From Bosea sp. 29B (GTDB lineage: Bacteria; Pseudomonadota; Alphaproteobacteria; Rhizobiales; Beijerinckiaceae): 64,000 bases of DNA. The notes under the pieces are model-generated. The model was not told the DNA's origin and searched no databases. It saw only the letters and a program-made list of their open reading frames with translations. A program made the position numbers and the translations under genes. The stretch spans positions 5,563,403-5,627,402 of the forward strand of contig NZ_LR733817.1 of NCBI RefSeq assembly GCF_902506165.1, read 5' to 3'. This document shows, in pieces, positions 8,707 to 17,061 of this stretch (position 1 is the stretch's first letter; every line of letters begins with the position of its first letter).

Positions 8707-9285
8707 TCAGCGGCGGCAGCCGCCTCGATCCATTGTCTGATCCGCCTCAAGATCGGTCTCCTTGCGCGCCTGGAGAGACATTGGGCTGTGGGGATGCGGC
8801 CCGGAGCGGGCCTTGCGATAGTCGGCAAGAGCGGCCAGCAGCATCAGCCCGACACCCGCCGAGATCGCGATGTCAGCGCCGTTGAAAGTCGGCCAGTGCC
8901 AATCGCCCCAGTGAAGGTCGATGAAGTCCGTGACGGCGCCCTGACGCCAGCGGTCCTGCGCATTGCCGAGCGCACCGCCCGCAACCAGCGCCAGACCGAC
9001 CCTCTCGAGCCGGATCCGGCTTCTGACGGCCCAGACCATGAGGCCGATGGCGACGACGACCTTGAACGCGGCCAGCATGCCCGGCCACGCCTCCAGCGTG
9101 TCGCGGCCGATCCCGAAGCTGACGCCGTAGTTGAAGCCGAGGCGCAGATTGAGGAACGGCGCGATCTCGATGACGCGCGGCGGCGCCATCACATATGTGA
9201 GGATCAGCCATTTCGAGAGCTGGTCCAGCGCCGCGGCGGCGACCGCCCAACCAAGGACTTCTCCGAGCCGCTTCTGCAACGTCAT
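8707..9285 (-). CDS. lspA: Lipoprotein signal peptidase II (LspA), accessory copy
   Basis: 192 aa, four membrane helices. The catalytic aspartates lie in the expected motifs, GNAQDR and FNGADIAIS (canonical GNxxDR and FNxAD). LspA cleaves the leader of diacylated prolipoproteins. The ATG at 9285 overlaps the stop of the upstream methyltransferase gene as ATGA. Extra lspA copies are known beside pbr/cad P-type ATPases in resistance operons, which fits here; the housekeeping copy should be elsewhere in the genome. Confidence 0.9.
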   Translation of the reverse strand: MTLQKRLGEVLGWAVAAAALDQLSKWLILTYVMAPPRVIEIAPFLNLRLGFNYGVSFGIGRDTLEAWPGMLAAFKVVVAIGLMVWAVRSRIRLERVGLALVAGGALGNAQDRWRQGAVTDFIDLHWGDWHWPTFNGADIAISAGVGLMLLAALADYRKARSGPHPHSPMSLQARKETDLEADQTMDRGGCRR

Positions 9286-9911
9286 GGCGTCGTGCTTTCC
9301 GGGGTGGTGCGGGTCCCGAGCCAACGCCGCACCCGCTGCTGGTAGTCGCGATAGGGCTGGCCGAGGGTTCGCTGAAGGACGCGTTCCTCGATGCGGACCT
9401 GGAGGATGATGGCGACCAGGAGCACGAGCGTCAGCGCGCCTTGGATCAGGCTGGGCAGCACGAGGAAGAGCCCAACGAAGACCAGGGCCTGGCCGACGAA
9501 GACCGGGTTGCGCGAGATGGCGAAGGGGCCGCTGTCGACGATCGGGCCGAGCTCGCCCTCCGCCGCGCCGATGCGCCAGGAGGCGCCCATATAGCGCTGG
9601 GACAGGATCGCGAGGCAGGCTCCGACGACGACGAGAAGATGGCCCAGGACATCAACCCAGGGGCCATCGAGCGCGCGTTGGAGCGGGTCGGCCTTGATCG
9701 GATTGCCGACCAATGTCAGCACGATGGGCCAGATCACCGCACCGGCGAAGGCGAGGCGGAACAGCGTGGCCGGCAGCGCCTGCTTCTCAAGCCCTTTGCC
9801 GAAGAGCCAGACCGGCCGTCCCGCTTCCCTGGCGAGGATGGCCGACATGGCGAGGAAGCTGATGACGTAGACGACGGTCATCAGGTAGCTGGCGATCTCC
9901 ATGCCGGACAT
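9282..9911 (-). CDS. Isoprenylcysteine carboxylmethyltransferase-like membrane protein
   Basis: 209 aa with about five membrane helices and the ICMT/PEMT C-terminal signature (GPFAISRNPVFVGQ followed by RIEERVL and PYRDYQQRVRRWLG). Bacterial members are SAM-dependent membrane methyltransferases of mostly unknown substrate. It is 16 bp after the P-type ATPase gene and coupled to lspA, so it belongs to the metal-efflux operon. Confidence 0.85.
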   Translation of the reverse strand: MSGMEIASYLMTVVYVISFLAMSAILAREAGRPVWLFGKGLEKQALPATLFRLAFAGAVIWPIVLTLVGNPIKADPLQRALDGPWVDVLGHLLVVVGACLAILSQRYMGASWRIGAAEGELGPIVDSGPFAISRNPVFVGQALVFVGLFLVLPSLIQGALTLVLLVAIILQVRIEERVLQRTLGQPYRDYQQRVRRWLGTRTTPESTTP

Positions 9912-9927
9912 GGCGCGCTCCTTCCGC

Positions 9928-12237
9928 TCAGCCGGCGCGGCCGGCGTTGAAGCGGAGCAGCCGCAGCGCGTTGGCCGTCACAATGACCGTGGCGCCGGTA
10001 TCGGCCAGGATCGCGACCCAGAGGCCGGTGTAGCCGAACACCGTGGTGACCAGGAACACGGCCTTGAGCCCGAGCGCGATGACGATGTTGACGCGGATGT
10101 TGGCCATCGTCGCCCGCGCCAGCCTGATCATCGCGGCGACGTCGCGGACGCGGCTCTTCAGGATCGCGGCGTCGGCGGTTTCTAGTGCGACGTCGGTGCC
10201 CGAGCCCATCGCCACACCGATGCCGGCGGCGGCGAGCGCCGGCGCGTCATTGATGCCGTCGCCGATCATCATGACAGAGGCCTCGGCCGACAGCACCTTG
10301 ATCGCGGCGACTTTATCCTCCGGCATCAGTTCGGCCTTGTGCTCCATTCCCAGCGAACCGGCGATGGCCGCTCCCGTGCGGGCGTTGTCGCCGGTCAGCA
10401 TCAGCGAGCGGATGCCCATCGCCTTCAACTCTGCGATGCCGGCGGCGGCGTCTTCGCGCGGCTCGTCGCGCATGGCGATCAGGCCGGCTAGGACGCCATC
10501 CGCGATCACGGCTGCGACGGTCTTGCCGGCGGTCTCCAACTGCTCGACGGCCGCCTTCGCCTGGTCGTCGAAGTTGGCTCGCGAGAGCGCGTGACGCGGC
10601 GCCCCGACGAAGATTGTGGCTCCGTCCAGCGTACCGGTGACGCCCTGCCCGGCGATGGCCTTCGCCTCGGTGGCATTGCGCACCGGGATCGCATGTCCCT
10701 TGGCACGCTCGATGATCGCCAGCGCCAGCGGGTGGCTCGATCCGGTCTCGACGGAGGCCGCGAGTTCCACGACCTCCCGTTCGGTCCGTGCCAGCGCGAC
10801 GACCTCCGTGACGCGCGGGCGGCCTTGCGTGAGCGTGCCGGTCTTGTCGAAGGCGACAACGCCGGTCTTCGCGGCAGCCTCGATGACGACGCCGCCCTTC
10901 ATCAGCAGGCCCTGGCGTGCGCCGGTGGAGAGCGAGGCGGCGATCGAGGCCGGCACCGAGATGACCAGCGCGCAGGGGCAGCCGATCAGCAGCAGCGCCA
11001 GGGCCCGGTAGATCCAGACCGCCCACTCTCCACCGAGCATCAGCGGCGGCACGATCGCCACCAGCACGGCCAGTCCGACGATCGCCGGCATGTAGATCCG
11101 CGAGAACCTGTCGATGAAGCGCTCGGTCGGCGCCCGCGCCTCCTGCGCCTCCTCGACGAGCCGGATGATGCGGGAGATGGTGTTGTCTTCGGCAGCCTTG
11201 GTCACGCGCACGCGCAGCGCCGCCTCGCTGTTGACGGACCCGGCGAAGACCGTCTCGCCGACGCCCTTGGTCTTGGGTACCGACTCGCCGGTCACCGGGC
11301 TCTCGTCGATACCGGAGACGCCGTCCGTGATTTCGCCGTCGGCGGGGATGCGATCGCCGGGGCGCACCAGAACGGTCTGGCCGATGATCAACGCCGCGGC
11401 GTCGATCGTGCGCGTCGCGCCGTTCTCCTCGACAATCGCGGTCTTGGGCACGAGATCGCCTAGCGCCCGGATAGAGGCCCGCGCCCGGTCGGCGGCGACG
11501 CCCTCCAGCACTTCACCGACGGCGAAGAGGAACACGACCAGCGCAGCCTCCTCGGCCGCCCCGATGAACAGCGCGCCCGTGGCGGCGATGGTCATCAGCA
11601 TCTCGATGGTAAAGGGCATGCCGGCGCTTGCGGCCGCATAGGCCTTGCGCGCGACCGGCACGATCCCGATCACGCAAGCCGCGATGAAGGCCCAGTGCGC
11701 GGCGGCAGGCCAGATGAGGCTGGACGCCCAGGCTGCACCCAGCAGCGCGCCGGTCGTCAATACGAGGCGGCCCTTATTGGTCTGGTACCAGGCAACGCCG
11801 TCCGGTGTCGCCTCGTGGACATGGCCCGGCAGGCCGTGGCCGGCATCGACGGGCTGTTTGCCGACCGTGTCAGCCGTCCCTTGCGTCGCGGCGCCTCCAT
11901 CGTCGCCATGAGAGTGGCTATGACCCGCATGATCGTGCCCGGCATGATCTTCATGCTCGCGACGATCGCCGATTGCAGGGCTCGACGCTTGCGTCTTTGG
12001 CGCAACGAGGGCGGTGGTAAAGCCGAGGCTGGCGATGCGCTTCTCGACTGCGTCGCGCTTTGTCTGAGTCTCATCGAGCGCAAGCGTCAGGGTTTCCGAC
12101 ATGACCGAGAGCTTGACGTCGCTGACGCCAGGCAAGCGCTCGAGCGCACCACGAATGGTCGCAGCGCAACCTGGACAATCCATGCCGCCGACCTTCCAGC
12201 TCGGGTTCTGGAGCTTGGTGTCCGAGGTCGCTGTCAT
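9928..12237 (-). CDS. zntA: Zn2+/Cd2+/Pb2+ exporting P1B-type ATPase
   Basis: 769 aa. One heavy-metal-associated domain with GMDCPGC (C21, C24), then a His-rich linker (residues about 90-115), eight membrane helices with the CPC ion-binding motif near residue 419, the phosphorylated Asp in DKTGT near 463, HP motif SSHPLA, and MIGDGINDAPAL. The C-terminal helices carry the lysine and DTGAT pattern typical of ZntA/CadA rather than CopA. A good Shine-Dalgarno (GGAG) precedes the ATG. It is the first gene of a five-gene run, divergent from a CadR-like activator. Confidence 0.93.
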   Translation of the reverse strand: MTATSDTKLQNPSWKVGGMDCPGCAATIRGALERLPGVSDVKLSVMSETLTLALDETQTKRDAVEKRIASLGFTTALVAPKTQASSPAIGDRREHEDHAGHDHAGHSHSHGDDGGAATQGTADTVGKQPVDAGHGLPGHVHEATPDGVAWYQTNKGRLVLTTGALLGAAWASSLIWPAAAHWAFIAACVIGIVPVARKAYAAASAGMPFTIEMLMTIAATGALFIGAAEEAALVVFLFAVGEVLEGVAADRARASIRALGDLVPKTAIVEENGATRTIDAAALIIGQTVLVRPGDRIPADGEITDGVSGIDESPVTGESVPKTKGVGETVFAGSVNSEAALRVRVTKAAEDNTISRIIRLVEEAQEARAPTERFIDRFSRIYMPAIVGLAVLVAIVPPLMLGGEWAVWIYRALALLLIGCPCALVISVPASIAASLSTGARQGLLMKGGVVIEAAAKTGVVAFDKTGTLTQGRPRVTEVVALARTEREVVELAASVETGSSHPLALAIIERAKGHAIPVRNATEAKAIAGQGVTGTLDGATIFVGAPRHALSRANFDDQAKAAVEQLETAGKTVAAVIADGVLAGLIAMRDEPREDAAAGIAELKAMGIRSLMLTGDNARTGAAIAGSLGMEHKAELMPEDKVAAIKVLSAEASVMMIGDGINDAPALAAAGIGVAMGSGTDVALETADAAILKSRVRDVAAMIRLARATMANIRVNIVIALGLKAVFLVTTVFGYTGLWVAILADTGATVIVTANALRLLRFNAGRAG

Positions 12238-12271
12238 GGTCGTCTCCGCTTGCAGGCGCTGCGAGACAACC

Positions 12272-12302
12272 TACATACGATCTCTAGCCACTTCAGGTTC
12301 AA
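12272..12302 (-). promoter_or_regulatory. zntA promoter with MerR-type 19-bp spacer
   Basis: Read on the minus strand: -35 TTGAAC (12302-12297), a 19-bp spacer, and -10 TATGTA (12277-12272). The spacer contains ACCTGAAGTGGCTAGAG-like sequence, which matches the dyad in cad/pbr/znt promoters bound by MerR activators. The over-long spacer is the hallmark of this class. The ATG of zntA lies about 35 bp downstream. Confidence 0.75.
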
Positions 12303-12315
12303 GAGGTAAAATGAT

Positions 12316-12759
12316 ATGGACGCAAAAAACCTCGCGCGCGTCATGCCGATCGGATCGCTCTCGGACCGGACCGGCGTGAAGGTCGAGACGATCCGCTACT
12401 ACGAGCAGGTCGGGCTTCTTCCGCAGCCAGAGCGCTCGGAGGGCAACCAGCGCCGCTATGGCCGCGCCCATTTCGAGCGCCTGGCCTTCATCAAGCACGC
12501 CCGAGATCTCGGCTTCCCCGTCGACGGCATCCGCGCCCTGCTCAAGCTGTCGGACAACCCCGGCATGGCCTGCGACGAGGCCCATGCGATCTCCGTCGCC
12601 CATCTCGACGACGTCCGCCACAAGATTGCGAGACTGCGCTCGTTGGAGAAGGAGTTGGAGCGGATCGCGGCGACCTGCTCCGGTGGTGTCGCTGCCTGCG
12701 ACTGCGCGATCATTGAGGCGCTGGCCGATCATGCGCTGTGCGAGCAACGCAATCATTGA
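12316..12759 (+). CDS. cadR: MerR-family regulator, CadR/PbrR type
   Basis: 147 aa: N-terminal MerR helix-turn-helix (about residues 11-50), a coiled dimerisation helix (about 85-118) and a metal-binding tail. Cysteines at 86, 121 and 128 have the same 35 and 7 spacing as C77/C112/C119 of Pseudomonas CadR, which bind Cd2+; an extra Cys is at 130. It is divergent from zntA with the MerR-type promoter between them, so it should activate that operon with Cd, Pb or Zn. Confidence 0.88.
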   Translation: MDAKNLARVMPIGSLSDRTGVKVETIRYYEQVGLLPQPERSEGNQRRYGRAHFERLAFIKHARDLGFPVDGIRALLKLSDNPGMACDEAHAISVAHLDDVRHKIARLRSLEKELERIAATCSGGVAACDCAIIEALADHALCEQRNH

Positions 12760-12834
12760 GGGCGAAGACATCAGTAAATTCGTACCGACCTACTCATAGA
12801 ATCAAAGTGGACTGCAGACAGAATTAGATGAGCC

Positions 12835-13530
12835 TCATATTGCTTTTCCAATAAGGACTCCAATGCCTGCCGTGACGCCCATCGCGAAAGCCCCCCAGAA
12901 AGCTACCCGGATGGTAGGCCGCCAAATCGCCGCACCGCCGGCGATTGCCCCCAATGCGCCGAGCGCAGCCAGAAAGATCAATGACGTCATCGACACGATC
13001 GCGACAAGCTGGCTCGGAGTGGCCAGCGTCGCGGCGATGATCGGCAGCAAAGCGCCGCCCGCGAATGTTGCCGCCGACGTTAGGGCAGCCTGTATTGGCC
13101 TTGCTGCCGTAGCATCGGTGATCCCGAGTTCCTCGCGAGCGTGAGCGCCGAGAGCATCCTTGGCCATCAGTTGCTCAGCGACTTGGCGAGCGAGGGCCGG
13201 AGATACGCCGCGCTCGACGTATATTTGTGTAAGTTCTTCGGTTTCTAACTCCGGCTGACCCGCCAGCTCCATCCGCTCGCGTGCGAGGTCGGCGTTCTCC
13301 GTGTCGGACTGAGAACTGACGGAGACGTACTCGCCCGCTGCCATCGACATGCCACCAGCCACGAGGCCGGCTACGCCGGCAACCATGACCTCTCCCGACG
13401 AACTCGCGGCAGAAGCAACGCCGACCATAAGGCTGGCCGTTGAGATGATCCCGTCATTGGCACCGAGAACAGCTGCGCGCAGCCAGCCGATCCGTGAAAC
13501 AAGATGATTTTCGGCATGGGTCGTTCTCAT
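12835..13530 (-). CDS. VIT1/CCC1 family transporter
   Basis: 231 aa. A conserved N-terminal helix region (ANDGIISTASLMVGV), an acidic/polar middle segment (about residues 75-140) and three C-terminal helices. VIT1/CCC1 proteins move Fe2+ or Mn2+ out of the cytoplasm or into stores; bacterial members often guard against metal overload. It is monocistronic and divergent from the multicopper oxidase gene. Confidence 0.88.
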   Translation of the reverse strand: MRTTHAENHLVSRIGWLRAAVLGANDGIISTASLMVGVASAASSSGEVMVAGVAGLVAGGMSMAAGEYVSVSSQSDTENADLARERMELAGQPELETEELTQIYVERGVSPALARQVAEQLMAKDALGAHAREELGITDATAARPIQAALTSAATFAGGALLPIIAATLATPSQLVAIVSMTSLIFLAALGALGAIAGGAAIWRPTIRVAFWGAFAMGVTAGIGVLIGKAI

Positions 13531-13654
13531 GAGCAGGGGGCCTTCATAATGGTGTGAGGCAGGGCGTTACAATTTGTCACTGGATGAACGACACAAAAGC
13601 ACTCAACAAGGAGCGGCAAAGCCTTCGCTTTCATGAAATCAGATGGAGCCTACC

Positions 13655-15154
13655 GTGAACCGCAGAAACTTGCTCGCGAGCGCCGGCATTCTTGCCACGA
13701 GCGCCGTGGCCACTCGCTACGGCTTTGCCCAGATGTCCAGCATGCCCGGCATGCAACATGGTGGTGCGGTCCCGCCGAAAGCCGTGATCCAGCCGATCGA
13801 AGGCCAACCCTTGCCGATGCTGAAGGAAGTCGGCGCAGGCGCGAATGGGGAACTGGTCGCAGAACTTCGTGCATCGCCTGCTTCCGCTGAAATCGTTCGC
13901 GGGATGAAGACGCCGCTCCTGGCCTATAACGGCATGAGCCCGGGGCCCTGCTTCGTTGCCCGGGAAGGCGATCTCGTCCGGATTACCTTAGTGAACGAGA
14001 TTCCAGGACAGGAGAGCACGATCCACTGGCACGGGATGCCAGTTCCCGCCGAACAGGACGGAAATCCAATGAACCCGGTCAAGAGCGGCGAGAGGCAGAC
14101 CTATGAATTCCGCCTTCCCGAAGGAAGCGCGGGATCCTACTGGTATCATCCGCACCCGCACAAATTCACCGCTGAACAGGTTTACAGGGGCCTCGCCGGC
14201 GCCTTCATCGTCAAGCCGCGCGGCGAAGATCCCGTTCCGGCGGCCTTTGGCGACACGCCACTGTTTTTTACTGACATGCGTCTGGCGTCGGACGGGACCA
14301 TGCCTGCGAGCACGCCGGTCGATCTGATGAACGGACGGCAGGGCGATTTCGTTCTCGTGAACGGGGCATACAAGCCGAACCTAAGTCTCGAAGCTGGGAC
14401 CCGCCGGCGTTTCCGGCTCTATAACGCTTCGAGCGCTCGCTATCTTCGGATCAGTTTCGGCGGCATCAAATTCGCGCTCATCGGCTCGGACGGCGGGCTC
14501 CTGGAGACGCCCGTTGTTGATATGACGGAGGTTCTGCTGGCTCCTGCCGAACGTGCCGAGGTTCTCGTTCCATTCGATGGAAGCCAACGATCGGTCACAG
14601 TCCAGAGCCTTACCTATGACCGCGGCTGGATGGGACCCGGCGCGCCGTCGGCCGCCGCCGTCAACCTCATGACGATCTCCGTCACCGGCTCCGCTGCGGC
14701 CTCCGTCCCGCCGCTGCCTGCCAAGCTGCGCGCCATCACCGACCTCGGTGCCTCAACGATCTCCAAACGCTTCGTCTTCGGCGAGACCATGAAGATGGGA
14801 GGCCCCGGAGGAATGAGCATGACCTTCTTGATCAACGGCAAGGTTTTCGAACTGGGACGGATCGACGAAACGATGAAGGTCGGCAAGCCTGAAATCTGGG
14901 AGATCGTCAATCCCACGGATATGGATCACCCGTTCCATATTCACGGCACTCAGTTCCAGGTCATCGACACGGAGAAAGCCGGGAAGCGGGTTGCCGCGCC
15001 TTTCAAGGCCTGGAAGGACACGGTGAACGTTGCGAGCAAGGAAACTGTCCGCATCAAGATCGTCCAAGACATGCCCGGGGATCGAATGTATCACTGCCAC
15101 ATATTGGAGCACGAACATCTCGGCATGATGGGAACCCTTCGCGTCGGCGGGTAG
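13655..15154 (+). CDS. Multicopper oxidase (CueO/CopA-like)
   Basis: About 499 aa with a Tat-type leader (NRRNLLASAG). All copper motifs are present: HWHG, YHPHPH, HPFHIHG and the C-terminal HCHILEHEHLGMM. Such enzymes oxidise Cu(I) or phenols in the periplasm, and the MQH/Met stretch near the mature N-terminus fits copper work. I chose GTG 13655 because GGAG lies 6 bp before it; an in-frame ATG at 13643 has no clear Shine-Dalgarno and would add four residues. Confidence 0.92.
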   Translation: MNRRNLLASAGILATSAVATRYGFAQMSSMPGMQHGGAVPPKAVIQPIEGQPLPMLKEVGAGANGELVAELRASPASAEIVRGMKTPLLAYNGMSPGPCFVAREGDLVRITLVNEIPGQESTIHWHGMPVPAEQDGNPMNPVKSGERQTYEFRLPEGSAGSYWYHPHPHKFTAEQVYRGLAGAFIVKPRGEDPVPAAFGDTPLFFTDMRLASDGTMPASTPVDLMNGRQGDFVLVNGAYKPNLSLEAGTRRRFRLYNASSARYLRISFGGIKFALIGSDGGLLETPVVDMTEVLLAPAERAEVLVPFDGSQRSVTVQSLTYDRGWMGPGAPSAAAVNLMTISVTGSAAASVPPLPAKLRAITDLGASTISKRFVFGETMKMGGPGGMSMTFLINGKVFELGRIDETMKVGKPEIWEIVNPTDMDHPFHIHGTQFQVIDTEKAGKRVAAPFKAWKDTVNVASKETVRIKIVQDMPGDRMYHCHILEHEHLGMMGTLRVGG

Positions 15155-15276
15155 GAACGAGATCGATCGACGAATCGCGACGGCTGGCATGTCGTCTGAG
15201 CGAGAGGCTCGCTCAGGGTCCTGTCACTTACCTGTGCCCGGTAGTGCCGTCAGGCCAAATCTGCTGACCCGAAACC

Positions 15277-15486
15277 TCATCGGGTGCGGCCGGCCCTGAT
15301 CACGCTCGTCGCTAAAACAGCGACGCAGCCGCCGATGAGGGCGCCGGCGGCCCAGATCATCGGCGCTTGGAGACCGAACGCTAGGATCGCGGCCGCCGCG
15401 ACGACGACCAGGATAGCCAGCGCGAGAAATTCGTCGTCGATGAACATGCCGACGAATTCCCGCAGGACAAGGCGGAGGATCTGCAT
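15277..15486 (-). CDS. 69-aa membrane protein paired with COG4280 gene
   Basis: Two hydrophobic segments (about residues 20-38 and 41-62) after a basic, amphipathic start (MQILRLVLREFVGM). Its ATG overlaps the stop of the COG4280 gene by one base (TGATG), so it is translationally coupled. Unknown function; probably a partner of the larger membrane protein. Confidence 0.7.
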   Translation of the reverse strand: MQILRLVLREFVGMFIDDEFLALAILVVVAAAAILAFGLQAPMIWAAGALIGGCVAVLATSVIRAGRTR

Positions 15487-16232
15487 CAGGCGAACTCCTG
15501 CCGTTGGCGGCGGATGATGGCCGCGAGCCCCAAGCCCGTCGCAAGGAAGAGCGCCGCGAAGGCTAGAATGGCGAGGTCCCGTCCCGGCCATGCGATCCCA
15601 AGGCCCTCGCCGGTCCAGAACAGGCCAAAAGCCGAAAGCATGACGCCCACTCCAAATTTGAGTGTGTTCTCGGGAATGCGCGTGAGCGGCTTGCGGACCA
15701 CGAGCCCTATCACCAGCACGAGCAGGCATGCCGCGAGTGCCCCGAGGCTTGCCGGCCACAGCAGGCCTCGGCCGGCGCCGACCGCGATGACGATGAAGAC
15801 GACTTCGACCCCTTCCAGCACCACCGCCTTGAAGGCCGCCAGGCCCGCGATCCAGTCGAGATGCTTCTGCTGTTGACGGGCCAGGTCCGTCAGTTGCGCC
15901 GATTCCCTGGCGAAGGCGAGCGTCTCGTCGTGTAGCGGTATAATGCCGGCCGAACGTAGGGTCGCCTTTCGCAGCCAGCGCAAACCGAACAGCAGCAGAA
16001 GCACGCCGACAAATAGCTGCAACGCCTGGATCGGCACTTGGTCCAACACGGGGCCAAGCGTCAAGACGAGGGCGACCAGAAGGGCGAGACCGACCGCGGC
16101 CCCCGTCAAGGCGGGGCGCCAGCCGCGAACCGTGCCGACCGCGAGCACGATGGTGAACGCTTCGACGACCTCGACCAAAGAGCCGAGAAAGGCTGCAGAT
16201 ATAGCGGGAGCGGCAGTGGCCCATGTCGTCAT
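15486..16232 (-). CDS. COG4280-type multi-pass membrane protein
   Basis: 248 aa, about seven helices. Two internal repeats each carry an acidic helix motif: SLVEVVEAF near residue 19 and LEGVEVVF near residue 143, reminiscent of the paired acidic motifs of TMEM165/UPF0016 and Ftr1 metal transporters. That similarity suggests ion transport, but no experimental role is known to me. It is coupled to a 69-aa membrane protein and divergent from a ChrB-N gene across a perfect palindrome. Confidence 0.75.
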   Translation of the reverse strand: MTTWATAAPAISAAFLGSLVEVVEAFTIVLAVGTVRGWRPALTGAAVGLALLVALVLTLGPVLDQVPIQALQLFVGVLLLLFGLRWLRKATLRSAGIIPLHDETLAFARESAQLTDLARQQQKHLDWIAGLAAFKAVVLEGVEVVFIVIAVGAGRGLLWPASLGALAACLLVLVIGLVVRKPLTRIPENTLKFGVGVMLSAFGLFWTGEGLGIAWPGRDLAILAFAALFLATGLGLAAIIRRQRQEFA

Positions 16233-16319
16233 GGTCGCTTACTTTCGAATTGAGATGGCGCTCTGGCCATACGCCTGTCACGATCGCAAATGCTGAACCG
16301 TAGCGATGTCACGTTTATA

Positions 16320-16335
16320 TGTTACGGTCGTAACA
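16320..16335. promoter_or_regulatory. Perfect palindrome between COG4280 and ChrB-N genes
   Basis: TGTTACG-GT-CGTAACA, two perfect 7-bp arms with a 2-bp centre, 13 bp before the ChrB-N start codon and 85 bp before the COG4280 start. Its position suits an operator that controls the rightward gene and perhaps both. No regulator gene is adjacent unless the ChrB-N protein itself binds it. Confidence 0.6.
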
Positions 16336-16348
16336 ATCAAGGGGTTCA

Positions 16349-16909
16349 ATGGTTTCTCTCGAATGGCTGCTACTGACTTACAAGGTCCCGACCGAGCCTG
16401 CCCGCAAACGCGTCTCGATCTGGCGCAAGCTCAAAGGCATGGGCGCGGTCTATCTGCAGGGGGGCGTTTGCGTGCTGCCCAAAACCGACGACCACCTGCG
16501 CCGTCTGAAAATGCTTGAGAACGAAATCGCCGAGGCCGAGGGCGAGGCTCTGCTGCTTGCAACAATCGGCCTTGACCAGAAGCAGCAGGACAAAATCATC
16601 AGTCGTTTCAATGCCGATCGAGACGATGAATACAAGGAATTCATCGAGAAATGCATCGCGTTCGAGACTGAAATCGCGCATGAAACCGAAATAAAGCACT
16701 TTACTTATGCAGAATTAGGGGAAAATGAGCAGGAATTGGCTAAATTCAAAAATTGGATGGCCAGAATCCAGAAGCTTGATTTCTACGGTGCTCCACTCAG
16801 TAAGGAGGCGATCGCACGTTTGGTCCGATCCGAGGCTATCCTCGATGTCTACGCGCACAACGTATTTGCGGCTCAAGCTGAGAACAGGTTGCCGAGAGAG
16901 GCAGGGTAG
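16349..16909 (+). CDS. Stand-alone ChrB N-terminal domain protein
   Basis: 186 aa matching the N-terminal domain of chromate-resistance protein ChrB (opening WLLLTYKVPTEPARKRVSIWRKLKGMGAVYLQ is typical; Shine-Dalgarno AAGGGG). The C-terminal ChrB domain and a chrA transporter are absent. The middle is rich in charged helices. ChrB can act as a chromate-responsive regulator, so autoregulation through the upstream palindrome is possible. Local GC is lower than in neighbours. Confidence 0.78.
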   Translation: MVSLEWLLLTYKVPTEPARKRVSIWRKLKGMGAVYLQGGVCVLPKTDDHLRRLKMLENEIAEAEGEALLLATIGLDQKQQDKIISRFNADRDDEYKEFIEKCIAFETEIAHETEIKHFTYAELGENEQELAKFKNWMARIQKLDFYGAPLSKEAIARLVRSEAILDVYAHNVFAAQAENRLPREAG

Positions 16910-16956
16910 CTTTAGCGTTGGGGATACCTTCGTCGCGGCCACTATGCGACTGCTTG

Positions 16957-16989
16957 AAAAATGGCAGAGGGATTTCGCCCTCCGCCATT
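16957..16989 (-). terminator. Rho-independent terminator of degP
   Basis: On the minus strand, stem AATGGCGGAGGG / CCCTCTGCCATT with a 6-nt loop and one mismatch, followed by TTTTT. It lies about 75 bp past the degP stop and also sits behind the convergent ChrB-N gene. Confidence 0.75.
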
Positions 16990-17061
16990 CTCCTCGATGC
17001 GTTATCCTGCGATGGCGTTTGGGGGCTGTCCGCAGAACGACGCTCCAAGCACGACAATCAG

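Noticed and set aside
16349..16909. Complete chromate resistance operon
   Set aside because: Only the ChrB N-terminal domain is present; there is no chrA transporter or ChrB C-terminal domain.
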